A program made the position numbers and the translations under genes. Shown one piece after another: positions 20,821 to 32,524 of a stretch of 64,000 nucleotides of DNA. This DNA is from Triticum aestivum (taxonomy: Eukaryota > Streptophyta > Magnoliopsida > Poales > Poaceae). The DNA is taken from positions 233,861,035 to 233,925,034 of the forward strand of contig NC_057795.1 in NCBI RefSeq assembly GCF_018294505.1. The letters are read 5' to 3'. Positions within the stretch are counted from its first letter, which is position 1. Each line of letters begins with the position of its first letter. Under the pieces are notes generated by a model. It was not told the DNA's origin and ran no database searches. It saw nothing but the letters and a program-made list of their open reading frames with translations.

Positions 20821-22075
20821 CCATACCCCCCGAAGTGAACTGCTCGTGCCACCCCGCCGCCCCTAACTTCCCCTGCTCGATCTCGCATCTTCTTAGGAGT
20901 ACAGTTCGGCTCCCGGCGGGCTGTTGTTGCCCGGCAGCGCCGCCGTGCAGTACGCGCATCGCAGCCATGTGGTTTGCTGGCGACTCTGGACGGGAGATGC
21001 TGCGTACGTGCGAGGTTCAGAAGGTCGTCGCGTGCAGCTCGGATGGGCTGCGTGCGCGGTTCAGATGGGACAGAAGCGTCGTGCCGCTGGTCGCCCCTAC
21101 CTACCCCAGCGCGGGCCCGGCGGCCTTCCTCCACCGATGGGTCGACGGGTCTGGTGCGACCTACCCACCGTCGAGGAGCCCCCCACCCCTTCCTCCCCGC
21201 GAGCCCCATGATATCCGTAGCGCCGACGGGCGTCGGATCCCTGCACCAACCACCTGGATCCACCCCACACCCCGCCACCATGTCGCGCCATCAAGACCTC
21301 CCAGGTACACCACGACGCCTCACCCAGAAACCGATGAACTGCAGGCCACCACCCACGAAGCCGCCGCGGGAGCACTAGTGAGCTGCTCCACATTTAGTGA
21401 TTGACAGAGGTTGGGGAATATGCTCCGCCGGGAATCCGCCGACAAGATCCCATCGGTGAGTCGCCCATTGACCCTCTTCTCCTGATGTGAGTGCAGCACC
21501 AGGTGAGCGCCCTTGCAGTTCGATGCAGTACCAGGTGAGCGCCCTGAGCTCGTTCTTGAAGCCCATTGAAGAGGTGCAGATTTGGGTTCCGATTCTTGCT
21601 GACCGCTCGATTGGCCTCCATCTTCTGTTACTATCCCTCTTACAAGCCAAGTACATTTTGTTTCTTGCTCAACTAGCTCTCTTTTCATAGATTTTCTTTA
21701 TGCTAGACACACGCCAGAGTACATGGAGACCAAACGCTGATTTGGGACGTTCCAAGCGCACTATGTAGTTTACTGATCTCTTATTGCAATTCGATGTCTG
21801 AGTAATATATTTGTCCGTTCACCCTAAAAAATATAGTATATTTATGCTAGACACAGGAACAGTAGTGAACATTGCAGTATATGAAAACAAAGGTAGCAGG
21901 GGATAGAAACAAAGCCCGCCGGCTGGACCCTCCTACACCTCCCTTTCCTGTGCTAGCTGGTCACGGATCCGGCAAGATCCTGCACCTCTCTCCTCCCATG
22001 CCTTCCTGGAGATGGATATGGCATGATCCTCCTGCAGCTCCTCCCTGTACGGTGCTGTCGAGCTCTCTGCCCTCC
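20821..22075. other. GC-rich putative captured sequence, no recognised gene
   Basis: Both strands have long open frames because of GC content, and several GGTGAG donor-like sites occur (for example around 21501-21540). Peptides are Pro/Arg/Ala-rich and not recognisable. This fits captured 5' UTR or exon pieces but gives no function. Confidence 0.3.
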
Positions 22076-22157
22076 CTTTCCTTCTTCCTCCTCTCCCCTC
22101 TCTCCTTTCCTTCTTCCTCCTCTCCCCTCTCTCCTTTCCTTCTTCCTCCTCTCCCCG
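22076..22157. repeat. Pyrimidine-rich 29-bp tandem repeat, three copies
   Basis: CCTTTCCTTCTTCCTCCTCT units recur at 29-bp spacing (CTTCTTCC at 22081, 22110 and 22139). One strand is purely C/T, so triplex-type structure is possible. Confidence 0.9.
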
Positions 22158-22822
22158 CAAACTACCTCCGGCGAAGTCCAGTGCATGTCCATCCCCGGTG
22201 GCTCGCGTGCAGTTCGGCCAGCAATGGCATGCAGTATGACGTACGACGGCATGCAGTTCCGAACCCTCACTGGCGTGCAGTGCCACCAGCGTGCAGTGCA
22301 GCTCGCCCTGGCGTGTAGTGCAGCTCGTCCATGCATGTGGGTACCCTCACCTGTAGCTTCTCTCCTTTTGTAGCCTGCTCTTAGTTGTGCCATATTATTT
22401 CCAAAACCAGATCTCTGTAAGTTAGTTAAATTTAATGAGTTGTTTCACTGTTTTGAAATAAGTAGTTTCAGCCCTTGCTGTCTCCTGGAGCTTATTCTTA
22501 CTGCTTTTATGAATGATTTATGCTTTGACAAGCTTAAATGTAACTATTGGCATGTAATCCCATGGCTCAAAATCTCCCCGGTTTGGTGTACGCTCCTGTT
22601 ACTTGTTGAATGTATTACAATATACACGGTTGTACTTAGTAGCACAAAAATACATGTCCTTGTATTAATATTGTTTGCAATGTCCCACAATATTTTGTTA
22701 ACCATGTTACTAAATACCTGGTTTATCCTTTTTGAATTTATTCTAATCATGGTTTGTTTCAATGCACTGTAATGTTGTGCCATACTTACATCTCTCAGTG
22801 GTTAATATGTTCAATTTTATTT

Positions 22823-23252
22823 CCTGGCCAGAAAAAGGATTTTTATATGAAGAGTGTCCAGCGTACTGTTATCTGGATGGGAAAGAAGCAAGAATCGGTT
22901 GAGGATGTTCCCTGTGGTAACACTATTGCTTTGGTTGGTTTGGATCAGTTCATCACCAAGAATGCAACCCTGACAAATGAGAAGGAAGTTGATGCCTACC
23001 CAATCAGGGCAATGAAGTTCTCTGTGTCCCCTGTTGTGCGTGTTGTTGTTCAATGCAAGGTTGCTTCTCATCTTCCTAAGCTTGTTGAGGGTTTGAAGCG
23101 GCTGGCGAAGTCTGACCCTATGGTTCTCTGTAGCATTGAAGAGTCTGGTGAGCTGGAGAGCTTCACCTTGAAATCTGTTTAAAGGATCTACAGGAGGATT
23201 TCATGGGTGGTGCTGAAATTATTATTTCACCTCTTGTTGTCTCCTTCCGTAG
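22823..23252 (+). pseudogene. Captured fragment of translation elongation factor 2 (eEF2)
   Basis: Frame 22823 onward reads [20 protein letters not shown] and continues through [25 protein letters not shown] [40 protein letters not shown] and [16 protein letters not shown]. This is the conserved central part (domains II-III) of eukaryotic eEF2, about 140 of some 843 residues. Around 23150 the frame breaks: compared with the family, about 16 bp appear lost between two GAG triplets. The following bases, read in another frame, restore [19 protein letters not shown] before homology ends near 23245. There are no 5' or 3' exons, so no functional GTPase can be made. It lies between the MULE-like ends and is best read as a captured gene piece. 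Confidence 0.9.
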
Positions 23253-23989
23253 ATAACTAAAAAGAATGATGGCCAAAAATACCGCATTACACTTTTTATG
23301 TGTATGGGAGTTCGCTTTGAACTCTCTGGAAGCTCACTCGGGCTCAAGAACAAATGCACGTATCACGTGCCTCGTTTAAGAATCATAGCAAAAAGCAGTA
23401 CAGTCAAACCCGTGTGCAGTTACTTGGTCAACATTGTAGTGCGGTTTTTTATTTGAAGCAATGCGTGTGATATGTTGTTTTTGATTTGGTCGACATTGCA
23501 ATGCGATTCACTTACTCCCAAATGTGAAAGGGCAGAAAAGTTAATGTCGTTGATGCACTACGGTTCACCTACCTCGTCCATACGGTCCATGCGTTTTGTC
23601 TACGCCTCGACGTGAAGCGTGGTCCACTTCCTCATCACGGAAAATTAATGTCCGACAAAAAAATGTATGCAAGTCGCTTGCACGTCCGATGCAGTGCCAT
23701 TTTCAGTATAAAGCAGTGCGGTAGGTCGTATGATGTTGTTCATCTCGTAAGTGCAAAAAAATTGTTACAGAAGCGAAGAAAAAGTAATGTCGTTCACTTC
23801 TTGATAGTGTTGTGGTTCATTTACGCCCGATATGAACTGCACTCTACTTTCTCGTCCTTGAAAAAAATTACGTTTGAATAAAATAAACCATGCAGTTCTC
23901 TAACTCGTCTGATGCAGTGTGGTTTTTCGTCCGATGCAGTGCGGTTTTCAGTCGGATGAAGTACCCACGTCGATTTGGGTGTCGCGAAA
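23253..23989. other. MULE-like interior, low-complexity coding-less sequence
   Basis: AT-rich DNA with repeated GATGCAGTGCGGTTTT-like strings (near 23686, 23925, 23935) and no gene. The GCAGTGCGG motif appears again close to the right end (33088-33096), which supports one element spanning both sides of B. Confidence 0.5.
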
Positions 23990-24208
23990 AACAGAGTGTC
24001 CGCATTTCGGTAAATTTAAAACTGCTCTTAAACCGTAACGAATTAGAGAGAGTGTTCTACATGAAAAAGTTGAGCCTCGTCGATATCTTTCCAACGGTGT
24101 ATTGTATCATTTCGACAACCGGTTTGTAAAAATTTCGCGAAAAACGGCCGCTGCCACTCGTCGTCCGCCGAACGATTTTCAAAATTAGCTTAAAACTGTA
24201 AGGAATCT
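23990..24208. repeat. Subterminal repeats of the MULE-like element, left of B
   Basis: CTCTTAAACCGTAACGAATTAG, ATGAAAAAGTTGAGCCTCG and CCGCTGCCACTCGT recur in the same order right of B (32690-32880). B inserted within one copy, at the AATCT of a TAAGGAATCT motif. Confidence 0.8.
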
Positions 24209-25227
24209 TGATGTAGGGTGGAACCCTAGGTGGACGATCTTTCACGTTTGTAGCGGATCCTACGGGGAATCACGAAGAACACACGGAAGCAAAAGGAGAA
24301 CACAGGGAAAATGAGAGAGAGAATCACTAAACCAACAAGGAATCAATCACACAAGTGCTAGATCAAAGAACACAAAGGGATACACGAGATCCAAAGTCAA
24401 CAAAGGTAAGGATACAAAGGGACCGTTCTTCTCCGAGAGGACGTCTTGAATCCACGAGGGGATCTTCCCACGAGGGGGTCTTGAATCTGATAGGATCTTC
24501 TCCGAAGAGGCCGCGGTCTCTCACGAGGAGGAGATCCGATGGATGAGCGAAGCTCTATCTCTAACTTGAGCTAAATCAACGCTAAATCTAACTAGGAGGA
24601 GGTGGAGGAGTATATATAGTGTAGGGCCACGAAGGGGTAAGTGAAGGGGTACATGGGCTGCGGCCCAACACACTGTGCGCAGACAGGCGTCGGACGTCCG
24701 GAGGGTTCTGGTCGTCCGGAGGCTCGGGAAGGTCCGGACGTCCGGTGCTCTTCGGACTTCCGTAGATTCGGCTCGGGTGCGCTTCGGTCGGACGTCCGGA
24801 GGGGGCCGGTCGTCCAGAGGCTCGCGGGGTCCCGGACGTCCGGAGTTCTTCGGATGTCCGCAGATTCGGTTCGGTGGTCGCTGGCACGGTCGTCCGGAGG
24901 GTGCCGGTCGTCCGGAGCCTGGGAGTCGTCGGACGTCCGGTCCTGGTCGAACGTCCGGCCGCTGTAGCTTCGGGCAGCTTCTTCTCTTGGTCCTTGTACT
25001 TGGTGTCCTCGCCGTCTTGTCCATGGTCTTCCTCCTTGTTCCTGGCCATTCATAGTACATATATATGAGGTAGTAACCATGTCTCACATGTGGGAAGTGA
25101 AGGTTCGGAGAGGAGCGAGTTCACCTTGTGTCCAATGGCGTATGTTCGAGGTCTCGTCATATGCCCACTTGGGGTTTGGAGAGTAGTCGGAGTTTACACG
25201 GGGATGAACGTGGGATGCTCCGCATCA
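24209..25227 (-). repeat. 3' LTR of element B
   Basis: On the minus strand it runs from TGATGCGGAGCATCCC (25227) to CCTACATCA (24209), 1,019 bp. It contains the CGGACGTCCG array at about 24690-24960. It starts directly next to the polypurine tract and ends at the target duplication. Confidence 0.95.
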
Positions 25228-27607
25228 TCTCCCCCCCCCCTTGGGAAAGATCCGACCTCGAATCGTGATCCTCATCATCATGGAAATGGTTGTCGTAGAT
25301 GGACTTGTAGTTGGATGAAGTTGAAGACATGGCGCCATCCGAGTAGTCCAAGGTGTCGCCGGAGTGATAGACATGCAAAAAGAGCAAACACAAGCAACAC
25401 TCGGAAATATAATGGTTAGCGCACACAAAGTGTCCATCATGTAAGAATGAGTCCGTGCGGCAAGATTGGTCGTGACAAAATGCATGAAGCTTATCAAGAT
25501 GATCTAGAATGAGATGCAAAGCATTCATGGGAGGAAATGCATTCATTGTGCACACAAATGTGTTGTAAATATGATTAATGCAACCACGGTGTAAAATGAT
25601 GTCATAGTGAGACGGTTTATCAATAGCATGAATATGGCAATGGATGCTCAACATATGTATGTTATCATGCAATTGATGATGGGCAATATGATCATGATGT
25701 ATGAATATGCCATCAAGGAAGATCACAACAAATTTGCTAAGGAAGTGAACAAGCTCATATATCATGGATGACATGGGAATACAAGATGCAACAAGGCAAT
25801 CATAATGTGAGTCAATCCATGCATGGAGTGCAAACTTGTGGTGAGTATGATATGTCCATCGAGCATGACATGTATGAGAACAAGCAACAAATTTGGAGGT
25901 GTTGGTGTACCAAAGCTCGATGTCGAGGCATGAGTGGAAATCCGAAGGTGCATCCAATAAGTGCGAGCGCTCCTCAATGTGAAGGTCCATGTAGCCAATC
26001 TCCAATGCCGCTCCTCCGTTCACGAGATGTATCATGTAGACAACAAGAAGGAAACAACAATGAAAGAGTGACCCATCCAATATGCGTATTTGAGGATGGC
26101 TCAAAGAGAATGAGTTCACCTTATGAATGTTCTCGAAGATGTTGGAGTTGCACATCATGTATGCGTTCACATAACCAATATGTCTCGTGGTGGTACCGCC
26201 TTGTAAATCCTTCAAAATGAAAGAACATGGCAAACACTTGGAAAAACAAATGAGGTTAGAGAAATGGCAAAACCAATCATTCGTGTGGTAAGATACCCAA
26301 CAAGTGTATGTATCATGCTCATCATAAGAAATGACAAGGGAGTATTGCATAGTATGTAGGCATATGATGCAAGAACAACCAAATGCAATAGGCTCAATCA
26401 AACAAGCATGCATCACAAGTAAGGTTTCAAAGTCTCTAGGATCAATAAGCATAGTATGGTTGCACTCAATACAAGGTGATATGAGAGATGCAACTAATGG
26501 AGACAAGAGACATTGATCATGACAAAGCAAGTGAGAGGCATGAGCATATATGTCATCAACCCAAGAAAGCGAGTAAGAGTGGAACATGGGTGATGCAACC
26601 AAGGAAGCAATCATAGCGATCAAGTCAAGCAAGCTAGTAGTGCGAAGATGCAACATACTAGAGGTAATCATGGAAATCATGTCATGTGTGCAAATAGTGG
26701 GCATACAAAATGCACATGACATTTCACAAGCATAAAGGCAAGATATGAGCAAAATAGCATCAATAGCATGGGGCACATGATAAACATGGCAATAGCAACA
26801 AGGATCTCCACCAAGCATGCAAATACACATAGAAGTAGCATAATGGTGAATCATGGGTAGATGCAAGCAAGGGTCACAATGGCATGGCAAAGGCATAGGA
26901 GCAAGCATAGCATGCAAAGTGAACACGGTAAAATGAGCATAAGGTGACAAATGGTAAATAGCCCATAGCCGTGTGAGAGCCAAGTAGAAGAGATGCGCGT
27001 AGTCCTTGCGCGAAGGGAATGGTGGTAAGGATAGTCCACGAGATCCCAAGTCATCGTTGCTCTCCAGAGCTCGTTTCGTCAACTCTTGGGATTGAGAGGT
27101 TGATGAGTATATGTGAGTACCTACACAAAACAAAGGCAAAGTAAAAATTGTGTGTGCATGCTATATGTACACATCATCCATCATGATGCGCACGTGCATG
27201 TGTCGGTTAGCACAAAATATACAATGCTCAAATAAATGAGATGCGTGATATAGAAACATGTCATCCATCATGATAGGTTTGTTATTATGTATGTCATAAT
27301 GGAGACTCAAAGGATGTAATGCATCATGAGAAATATCTAGAGCATTGTTATTCATGGAATGCATATGGTGTACACTATTATGAGAATCATGCAAAGTATG
27401 AAATGCATCAAGATCTCCTAATATGTATGAGGAAACTATGGGGGTCTCCTCATGAGCAAGAGTAGAAACATCACGTGGAGAATATTGACAACATCCAAAA
27501 CAATGCATATTTGGAACAATGTGATCATGGCATGGACATAGTAGATGAATTGCGCAAATCATGTAAAGGAAGCATGGCAATATCATCACATGAAAAACAA
27601 AAGCCAA
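25157..27607 (-). pseudogene. Element B ORF, C-terminal half (unknown His/Cys-rich protein)
   Basis: A minus-strand frame runs from about 27607 to a stop at 25157, 70 bp inside the LTR, interrupted by one in-frame TAG at 27161-27163. The roughly 660 residues after that TAG are extraordinarily rich in His, Cys, Met, Ile, Leu and Tyr, with hydrophobic runs such as SKFVVIFLDGIFIHHDHIAH. Near the end an acidic stretch DDEDHDSRSDLSQGGG is encoded by the polypurine tract region, as in gypsy polyproteins, where the last codons overlap this tract. I found no DTG/DSG, YMDD, DNA-binding or integrase motif. The long open frame without pol motifs suggests selection on a protein of unknown role, or an accidental low-stop composition. 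Confidence 0.5.
25228..25245 (-). other. Polypurine tract of element B
   Basis: On the minus strand CCCAAGGGGGGGGGGAGA lies immediately before the LTR start. A purine tract at this place primes plus-strand DNA synthesis in LTR retrotransposons. The ten-G run is unusually long. Confidence 0.85.
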
Positions 27608-29570
27608 TGACCATCATCTCGTCATCTATGCCATAAGTGCAAATGGGATTGATTTTAATGGGGCATGCATAGTTACTATGTTGAGATTGAAATGATGCAA
27701 TATGGGAGATCTCACTCATAGCATATGACAAGTTCAATGGATTGTCAAACATGATGTGACCAATAGAATTTTCACATGATATCCTATGGAGCATAGCATC
27801 ACAACTAGGCAACTCAACATGCTCATCATCATATTCATCATAAATAGGTAAGTCAAGGCATGAAGAAGTCTCACTAGCATGAAGCATGGAATAGGTGGGT
27901 CAACATCATGGGAGCAATCGATGTCAAGAGAGTCCACTAGTGGGACAAGAGAAGCACCATCACCTATGTTACCTTTGGAGCGTCGCTCATGTGTTGTAGG
28001 TGAGGTGTTGAAGATCCATCTCGTTGTCATCTTCATCTTGATGGAACCATGTGGGGGTGCATCATTGTCCACCATGGCCATCGGTTTTCCCATTGGAGGG
28101 ATGGACTCGTCGAGGATAGGCATGTCGTCATGTAGGAGACCTAGCACCAAAGAAGAAAACACACTAGGAGTAGAGGTTAAGTCATTAGAAATCATAGTGG
28201 CCTCACATGCCGTGTCAACTACCTCACTCACTAAGTGTTGTGGCTCACTCACTCCCTCAAGGATGCTCTCACTCATATGGTTGGTGGAGTCACTCAAATG
28301 GCGCTCAACCTCACATAGGATGTGTGGCATGCTCTCATGTGTGGGGCTAGTGGTGGTCACACTCATCCTCTCATAGGAAATGCTCTCAATGTCACGTATG
28401 GTGGAGTCACTCATGTCACTCATGTGGTCGTAGCTCTCCTCACATGGCACTTGGGCATCTCAACATATGTGGGTGTCGGAGAGATGTAGGTGCAAATGTC
28501 TCCATTCGCGGTCGCGTAGCTTGACTCGGAGTATGAGTCCAATGTGGGCGCCGTCTTCATGTTGTTGAAGAGGTTCGCGCTTGTCGCCGTGGTCGAAGGG
28601 GATGGCCCTTGCTTGACCGTCTTGTCACCGTTGTGGTGGTGGAGGCCCATATGATGTGGCATCTCGTAGCTCGTCTCCATGACCGAAGGGAGTTTCCCAT
28701 GCTCGGCCATCTTCCTTGCGGGGCTTTCTAAGATGGAAGTGTCGCCCTCGCTTGTAGGTGGTCGCCTTGTTGTTGAGGATGTCAATGTAGGCGAACTCAT
28801 GGGAAGTAGGCGAAGATGTCATACGTCCAAAGGCGAAGATCCCTTGAGAACACTTGGCGAAGATGCCGAAGTGGTTGATGTAGCCATAGCACCGTCTTGG
28901 TGGTGGTCGTCTCGCGGTCTTGTTTTGTGCTCTTGAAGCTTGGACTTGACGTGAAGTAGGGCTTGTTGGGACTTGTGCAATTGTGCTTGTGGAGCATCTT
29001 CATGATGATGATGTCGTTGTCGTGCTTGATCTCGTAGTAGATGTCGTTCGTCGTCGTCGTGCACATGATGCTTGGAGGTGACTTGGCCTTCATGACGATG
29101 TGGATCACGAACGTGATGATGGTCGCCATGTAGATGTGGATGAGGACGATTTGCACTTGCATCTTTTTCGCGCTCCGAAGACTTGTGTCTTGAATGTCGC
29201 CGCCTTGAAGATGATGAAGGGGAAGTAGACTTGAGCAAGGTCCGAATCTCCTCCATCCTTGCATCTTGCTCCTCTTTATGTGCGGCAAGCTTCTTGTCGA
29301 TGTAGTCCCTTCTCCTTTCTTTGAAGTGACGAATGTCGATGGAGATGTTCTCGATGCTCTCTCGCAATCTTCATTGTGCGCCTTGCACTTGTCGTTGTAG
29401 ATCGAAGTAGACGCTTTGGTGATGTAGTTGTTCACGCCGTCGTTGTTGTTGTAGACCGGAGAGGAAATGCCTTGCCTATCCATCACAAGAATCGAGCAAA
29501 TATAAGTGGGAGAAAGAGAAGAACTTATACCAATGTACCTTGACCGATGTTGACAATGAATCAAGTTCAC
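27525..29570 (-). pseudogene. Element B ORF, N-terminal half, frameshifted
   Basis: Collinear with the intact ORF of A: MNLIHCQHRSRYIG at 29570, RRDYIDKKLAAHKEEQ near 29310, a His/Arg-rich region, then MSDSTIRDIESISYERMSV and LPIYDEYDDEHVEL. At least three frame changes split it (near 28800, 28430 and 27537). The last is one extra C relative to A in ACTATGTCCATGCC. B therefore cannot make the whole protein, while A's copy of this half is open. Confidence 0.75.
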
Positions 29571-30429
29571 TCAAATGCGGACAATGAAATAGCACTATTG
29601 GTACCAATCCTTGTCGGTTCTCACACCAACACAAGTAAAGCTTTGAGTGGAGCTCGGTGAGGATAGTGGCACAAAAATTTGATGCAAAATGTTAGCAAGA
29701 GTCAATAATGTTGAAAGAGATTCACAAATTCGCAAGTGAAACAAATGGACCAATAGCAAAGAATGGCACACGGAAACACACACACGGATAGATAAATAGG
29801 GTTGTGCAACCAAGGAATGAGCACAAAATGTGGAACCCACGGAAAATGCTCGTGTTGCACAACTCAAGAGATACGCTAGCACGATTGCTCTATAGGCGGA
29901 TACGACACTTGTGCACAACCTATAAGATGCAAAATGGATAAACTTCTATCCCAAGTATGCTATGTATGTATGGTTCCCGGTGTTTCTCTCAAGATGATCC
30001 AAGATGATCGAGTATGACAATCTTATATGCAATGTGGTATGATGCTATGGCCCTTGCTTACAAGCTTCTTTGCTCTTTCTCTTTTGCTTAAAAGCTTTAT
30101 TTCTTTTTCTTTTTTTCTATGGCCACTTTTGCACAATGCACAAACCAAGATAGCAATTGTGTATATGCGGGAACAAACTTGTTACACAATATATGATACC
30201 AATATGATATGGTATGTATGCTATGGGAAGTATGATCACTAATGTGCACAAGTAACGTTGCTGGCAATACTCAAATGGCTAGTCTCGATAGGCAAGTAAC
30301 ACAAAATGGGCTAGGGGTTAACAATGCAATTGCAAGGGAAATATACAATGGTGTCGCCGAGGTTACCGTCCTTTGCGATGATGAGTGGCGGTGTTCTTGG
30401 TGTAGATACCAAGATGATGGAGTCTCGTC

Positions 30430-30756
30430 CCTAAGTAGCCGAAACACCTTAGGAAACGGAAAAACCGTGAACTCAAAATCACAAATGACAAATGTCAAAT
30501 GGTGGTAGCGGAAATCGGTGGTGGTTTGCACTTGGCAATGCGGAAGTGGAATGATGAGCTATACATGTGTCGGAGTTGAAGTTGCCGTCCCTAAGTAGCC
30601 GAAACACCTTAGGAGACACAAGTCACAACTCAAACAAGCTCAAACAACTATTGGGTTAAGTTGCGGGTGGAAGTGTATGGTGGGCAAGGTTATGTGGAAG
30701 TGGTGGTGGTGGTTGATGAAGAACCAATTGTCCCTAAGTAGCCGAAACACCTTAGG
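30430..30756 (-). repeat. Three copies of the 24-nt hairpin motif in the leader of B
   Basis: Present at 30430-30453, 30590-30613 and 30733-30756, in the minus sense CCTAAG-N12-CTTAGG with the same 12-nt loop as in A. The spacings (about 160 and 143 bp) match those in A in reverse order. Confidence 0.9.
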
Positions 30757-31029
30757 AGACTCAAATCACTACTCAAGCAACCACTAATGCTATATGTAAC
30801 AAAATGGGTTAGGTTGATGAAGTCGGTGGTGGCTATGCGGATGATATGGTGGAAGGCCTAGGCAAACTTTCCAAATTTTCGAAAATTTTATGGTGTTAAA
30901 TGGTGTTGGTGGTATTTTTGTGGAAAGGGGGATGTCAAGAGCTTCAAAACGAGCTAAAGAACGTCAACATCGGAGTTCGGATGAATTAGTTATGGCCGAA
31001 ATAAGAATCAGCCGAAGTCAAAACCTACA

Positions 31030-31200
31030 GGTTACGGACGTCCGGAAAAGGTCGGATGTCCGGGGCGTCGGACGTCCGGAAAGGTCGGAAATCCGCAATT
31101 TCGGTTCGGGTTAGGGGTTCCGGTCGTCCGGAAAATGTCGGACGTCCGGTCGTTCCTGGGGCTCCGGACGTCCGTAAAAGTCCGGTCGTCCGGTGGGTCG
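31030..31200. repeat. CGGACGTCCG palindromes in the leader of B
   Basis: A second cluster of the palindrome seen in the LTR lies inside the leader. Element A has a shorter version at 13425-13522, apparently missing about 70 bp. Confidence 0.85.
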
Positions 31201-31486
31201 GGGTCAACGCGAGATGCGAGTTCGGGGGCGCGATTTTGGGCGGAAAATGGAGATTTCGGGGTCAAAATTCGTGGGATTTCGTGGATGAAAGATGGGGAAA
31301 ATTGGGGAGATGCTAGATCCACTTGAAACCAAGCAAATCCATGGATCAAAATCAACAAAACATCATCAAACCAACAAATCACAAAAAAATTTGGGGGCTA
31401 TTTTTGGTGGGGATTTTCGGGTTTAGGACGAAATCATCAAAATCAAGCTAGAAAAAGAGGGGTAGGGGCTCCAAAAACGTGATCAA

Positions 31487-31503
31487 CGTGGCTCATGATA
31501 CCA
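31487..31503 (-). other. Primer-binding site of element B
   Basis: On the minus strand TGGTATCATGAGCCACG, 3 bp from the LTR, identical to element A including the extra T relative to the usual initiator-Met site. Confidence 0.85.
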
Positions 31504-31506
31504 AGA

Positions 31507-32524
31507 TGATGTAGGGTGGAATCCTAGGTGGACGATCTTTCACGTTTGGAGTGGATCCTACGGGGAATCACGAAGAACACACGGAAGCAAAAGGGAACAC
31601 GGGGAAAACGAGAGAGAGAATCACTAAACCAACAAGGAATCAATCACACAAGTGCTAGATCAAAGAACACAAAGGGATACACGAGATCCAAAGTCAACAA
31701 AGGTAAGGATACAAAGGAACCGTTCTTCTCCGAGAGGAGGTCTTGAATCCACGAGGGGATCTTCCCACGAGGGGGTCTTGAATCCGATAGGATCTACTCC
31801 GAAGAGGCCGCGGTCTCTCACGAGGAGGAGATCCGATGGATGAGCGAAGCTCTATCTCTAACTTGAGCTAAATCAACGCTAAATCTAACTAGGAGGAGGT
31901 GGAGGAGTATATATAGTCTAGGGCCACGAAGGGGTAAGTGAAGGGGTACATGGGCTGCGGCACAACACACTGTGCGCAGACAGGTATCGGACGTCCGGAG
32001 GGTTCCGGTCGTCCGAAGGCTCGGGAAGGTCCGGACGTCCGGTGCTCTTCGGACTTCCGTAGATTCGGCTCGGGTGCGCTTCGGTCGGACGTCCGGAGGG
32101 GGCCGGTCGTCCGGAGGCTCGCGGGGTCCCGGACGTCCGGAGTTCTTCGGATGTCCACAGATTCAGTTCGGTGGTCGCTGGCACGATCGTCCGGAGGGGG
32201 ACGGTCGTCCGGAGCCTGGGAGTCGTCGGACGTCCAGTCCTGGTTGGACGTCTGGCCGTTGTAGCTTCGGGCAGCTTCTTCTGTTGGTCCTTGTACTTGG
32301 TGTCCTCACCGTCTTGTCCATGGTCTTCCTCCTTGTTCCTGGCCATGCATAGTACATATATATGAGGTAGTAACCATGTCTCACATGTGGGAAGTGAAGG
32401 TTCGGAGAGGAGCGATTTCACCTTGTGTCCAATGGCGTATGTTCGAGGTCTCATCATATGTCCACTTGGGATTTGGAGAGTAGTCGGAGTGTACATGGGG
32501 ATGAACGTGGGATCCTCCGCATCA
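31507..32524 (-). repeat. 5' LTR of element B
   Basis: On the minus strand from TGATGCGGAGGATCCC (32524) to CCTACATCA (31507), 1,018 bp, with the palindrome array at about 31985-32250 and a CTATATATACTCC TATA region near 31910. Confidence 0.95.

Larger units (their letters stand above)
24209..32524 (-). mobile_element. Complete LTR retrotransposon B (8.3 kb), same family as A
   Basis: Both LTRs are present (24209-25227 and 31507-32524). The 5-bp target duplication AATCT lies at 24204-24208 and 32525-32529. Read on the minus strand, the order is LTR, initiator-Met-like primer site, hairpin-bearing leader, long unknown ORF region, G-rich polypurine tract, LTR. The LTRs differ by roughly 35-40 substitutions in about 1,020 bp by eye, so the insertion is old in population terms but young among the nested repeats. 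No reverse transcriptase, RNase H or integrase motif was found, so B must have moved with enzymes from another element. Confidence 0.95.

Noticed and set aside
20821..21404. Pro/Arg-rich 195-codon plus-strand ORF as a host gene
   Set aside because: The antisense frame is equally open (185 codons) and the block sits inside a transposon-like element between tandem repeats.
12300..32260. CRISPR-like regular palindromic repeats
   Set aside because: The repeated CGGACGTCCG motifs are in LTR U3 regions of a plant retrotransposon, with irregular short spacers and eukaryotic context.
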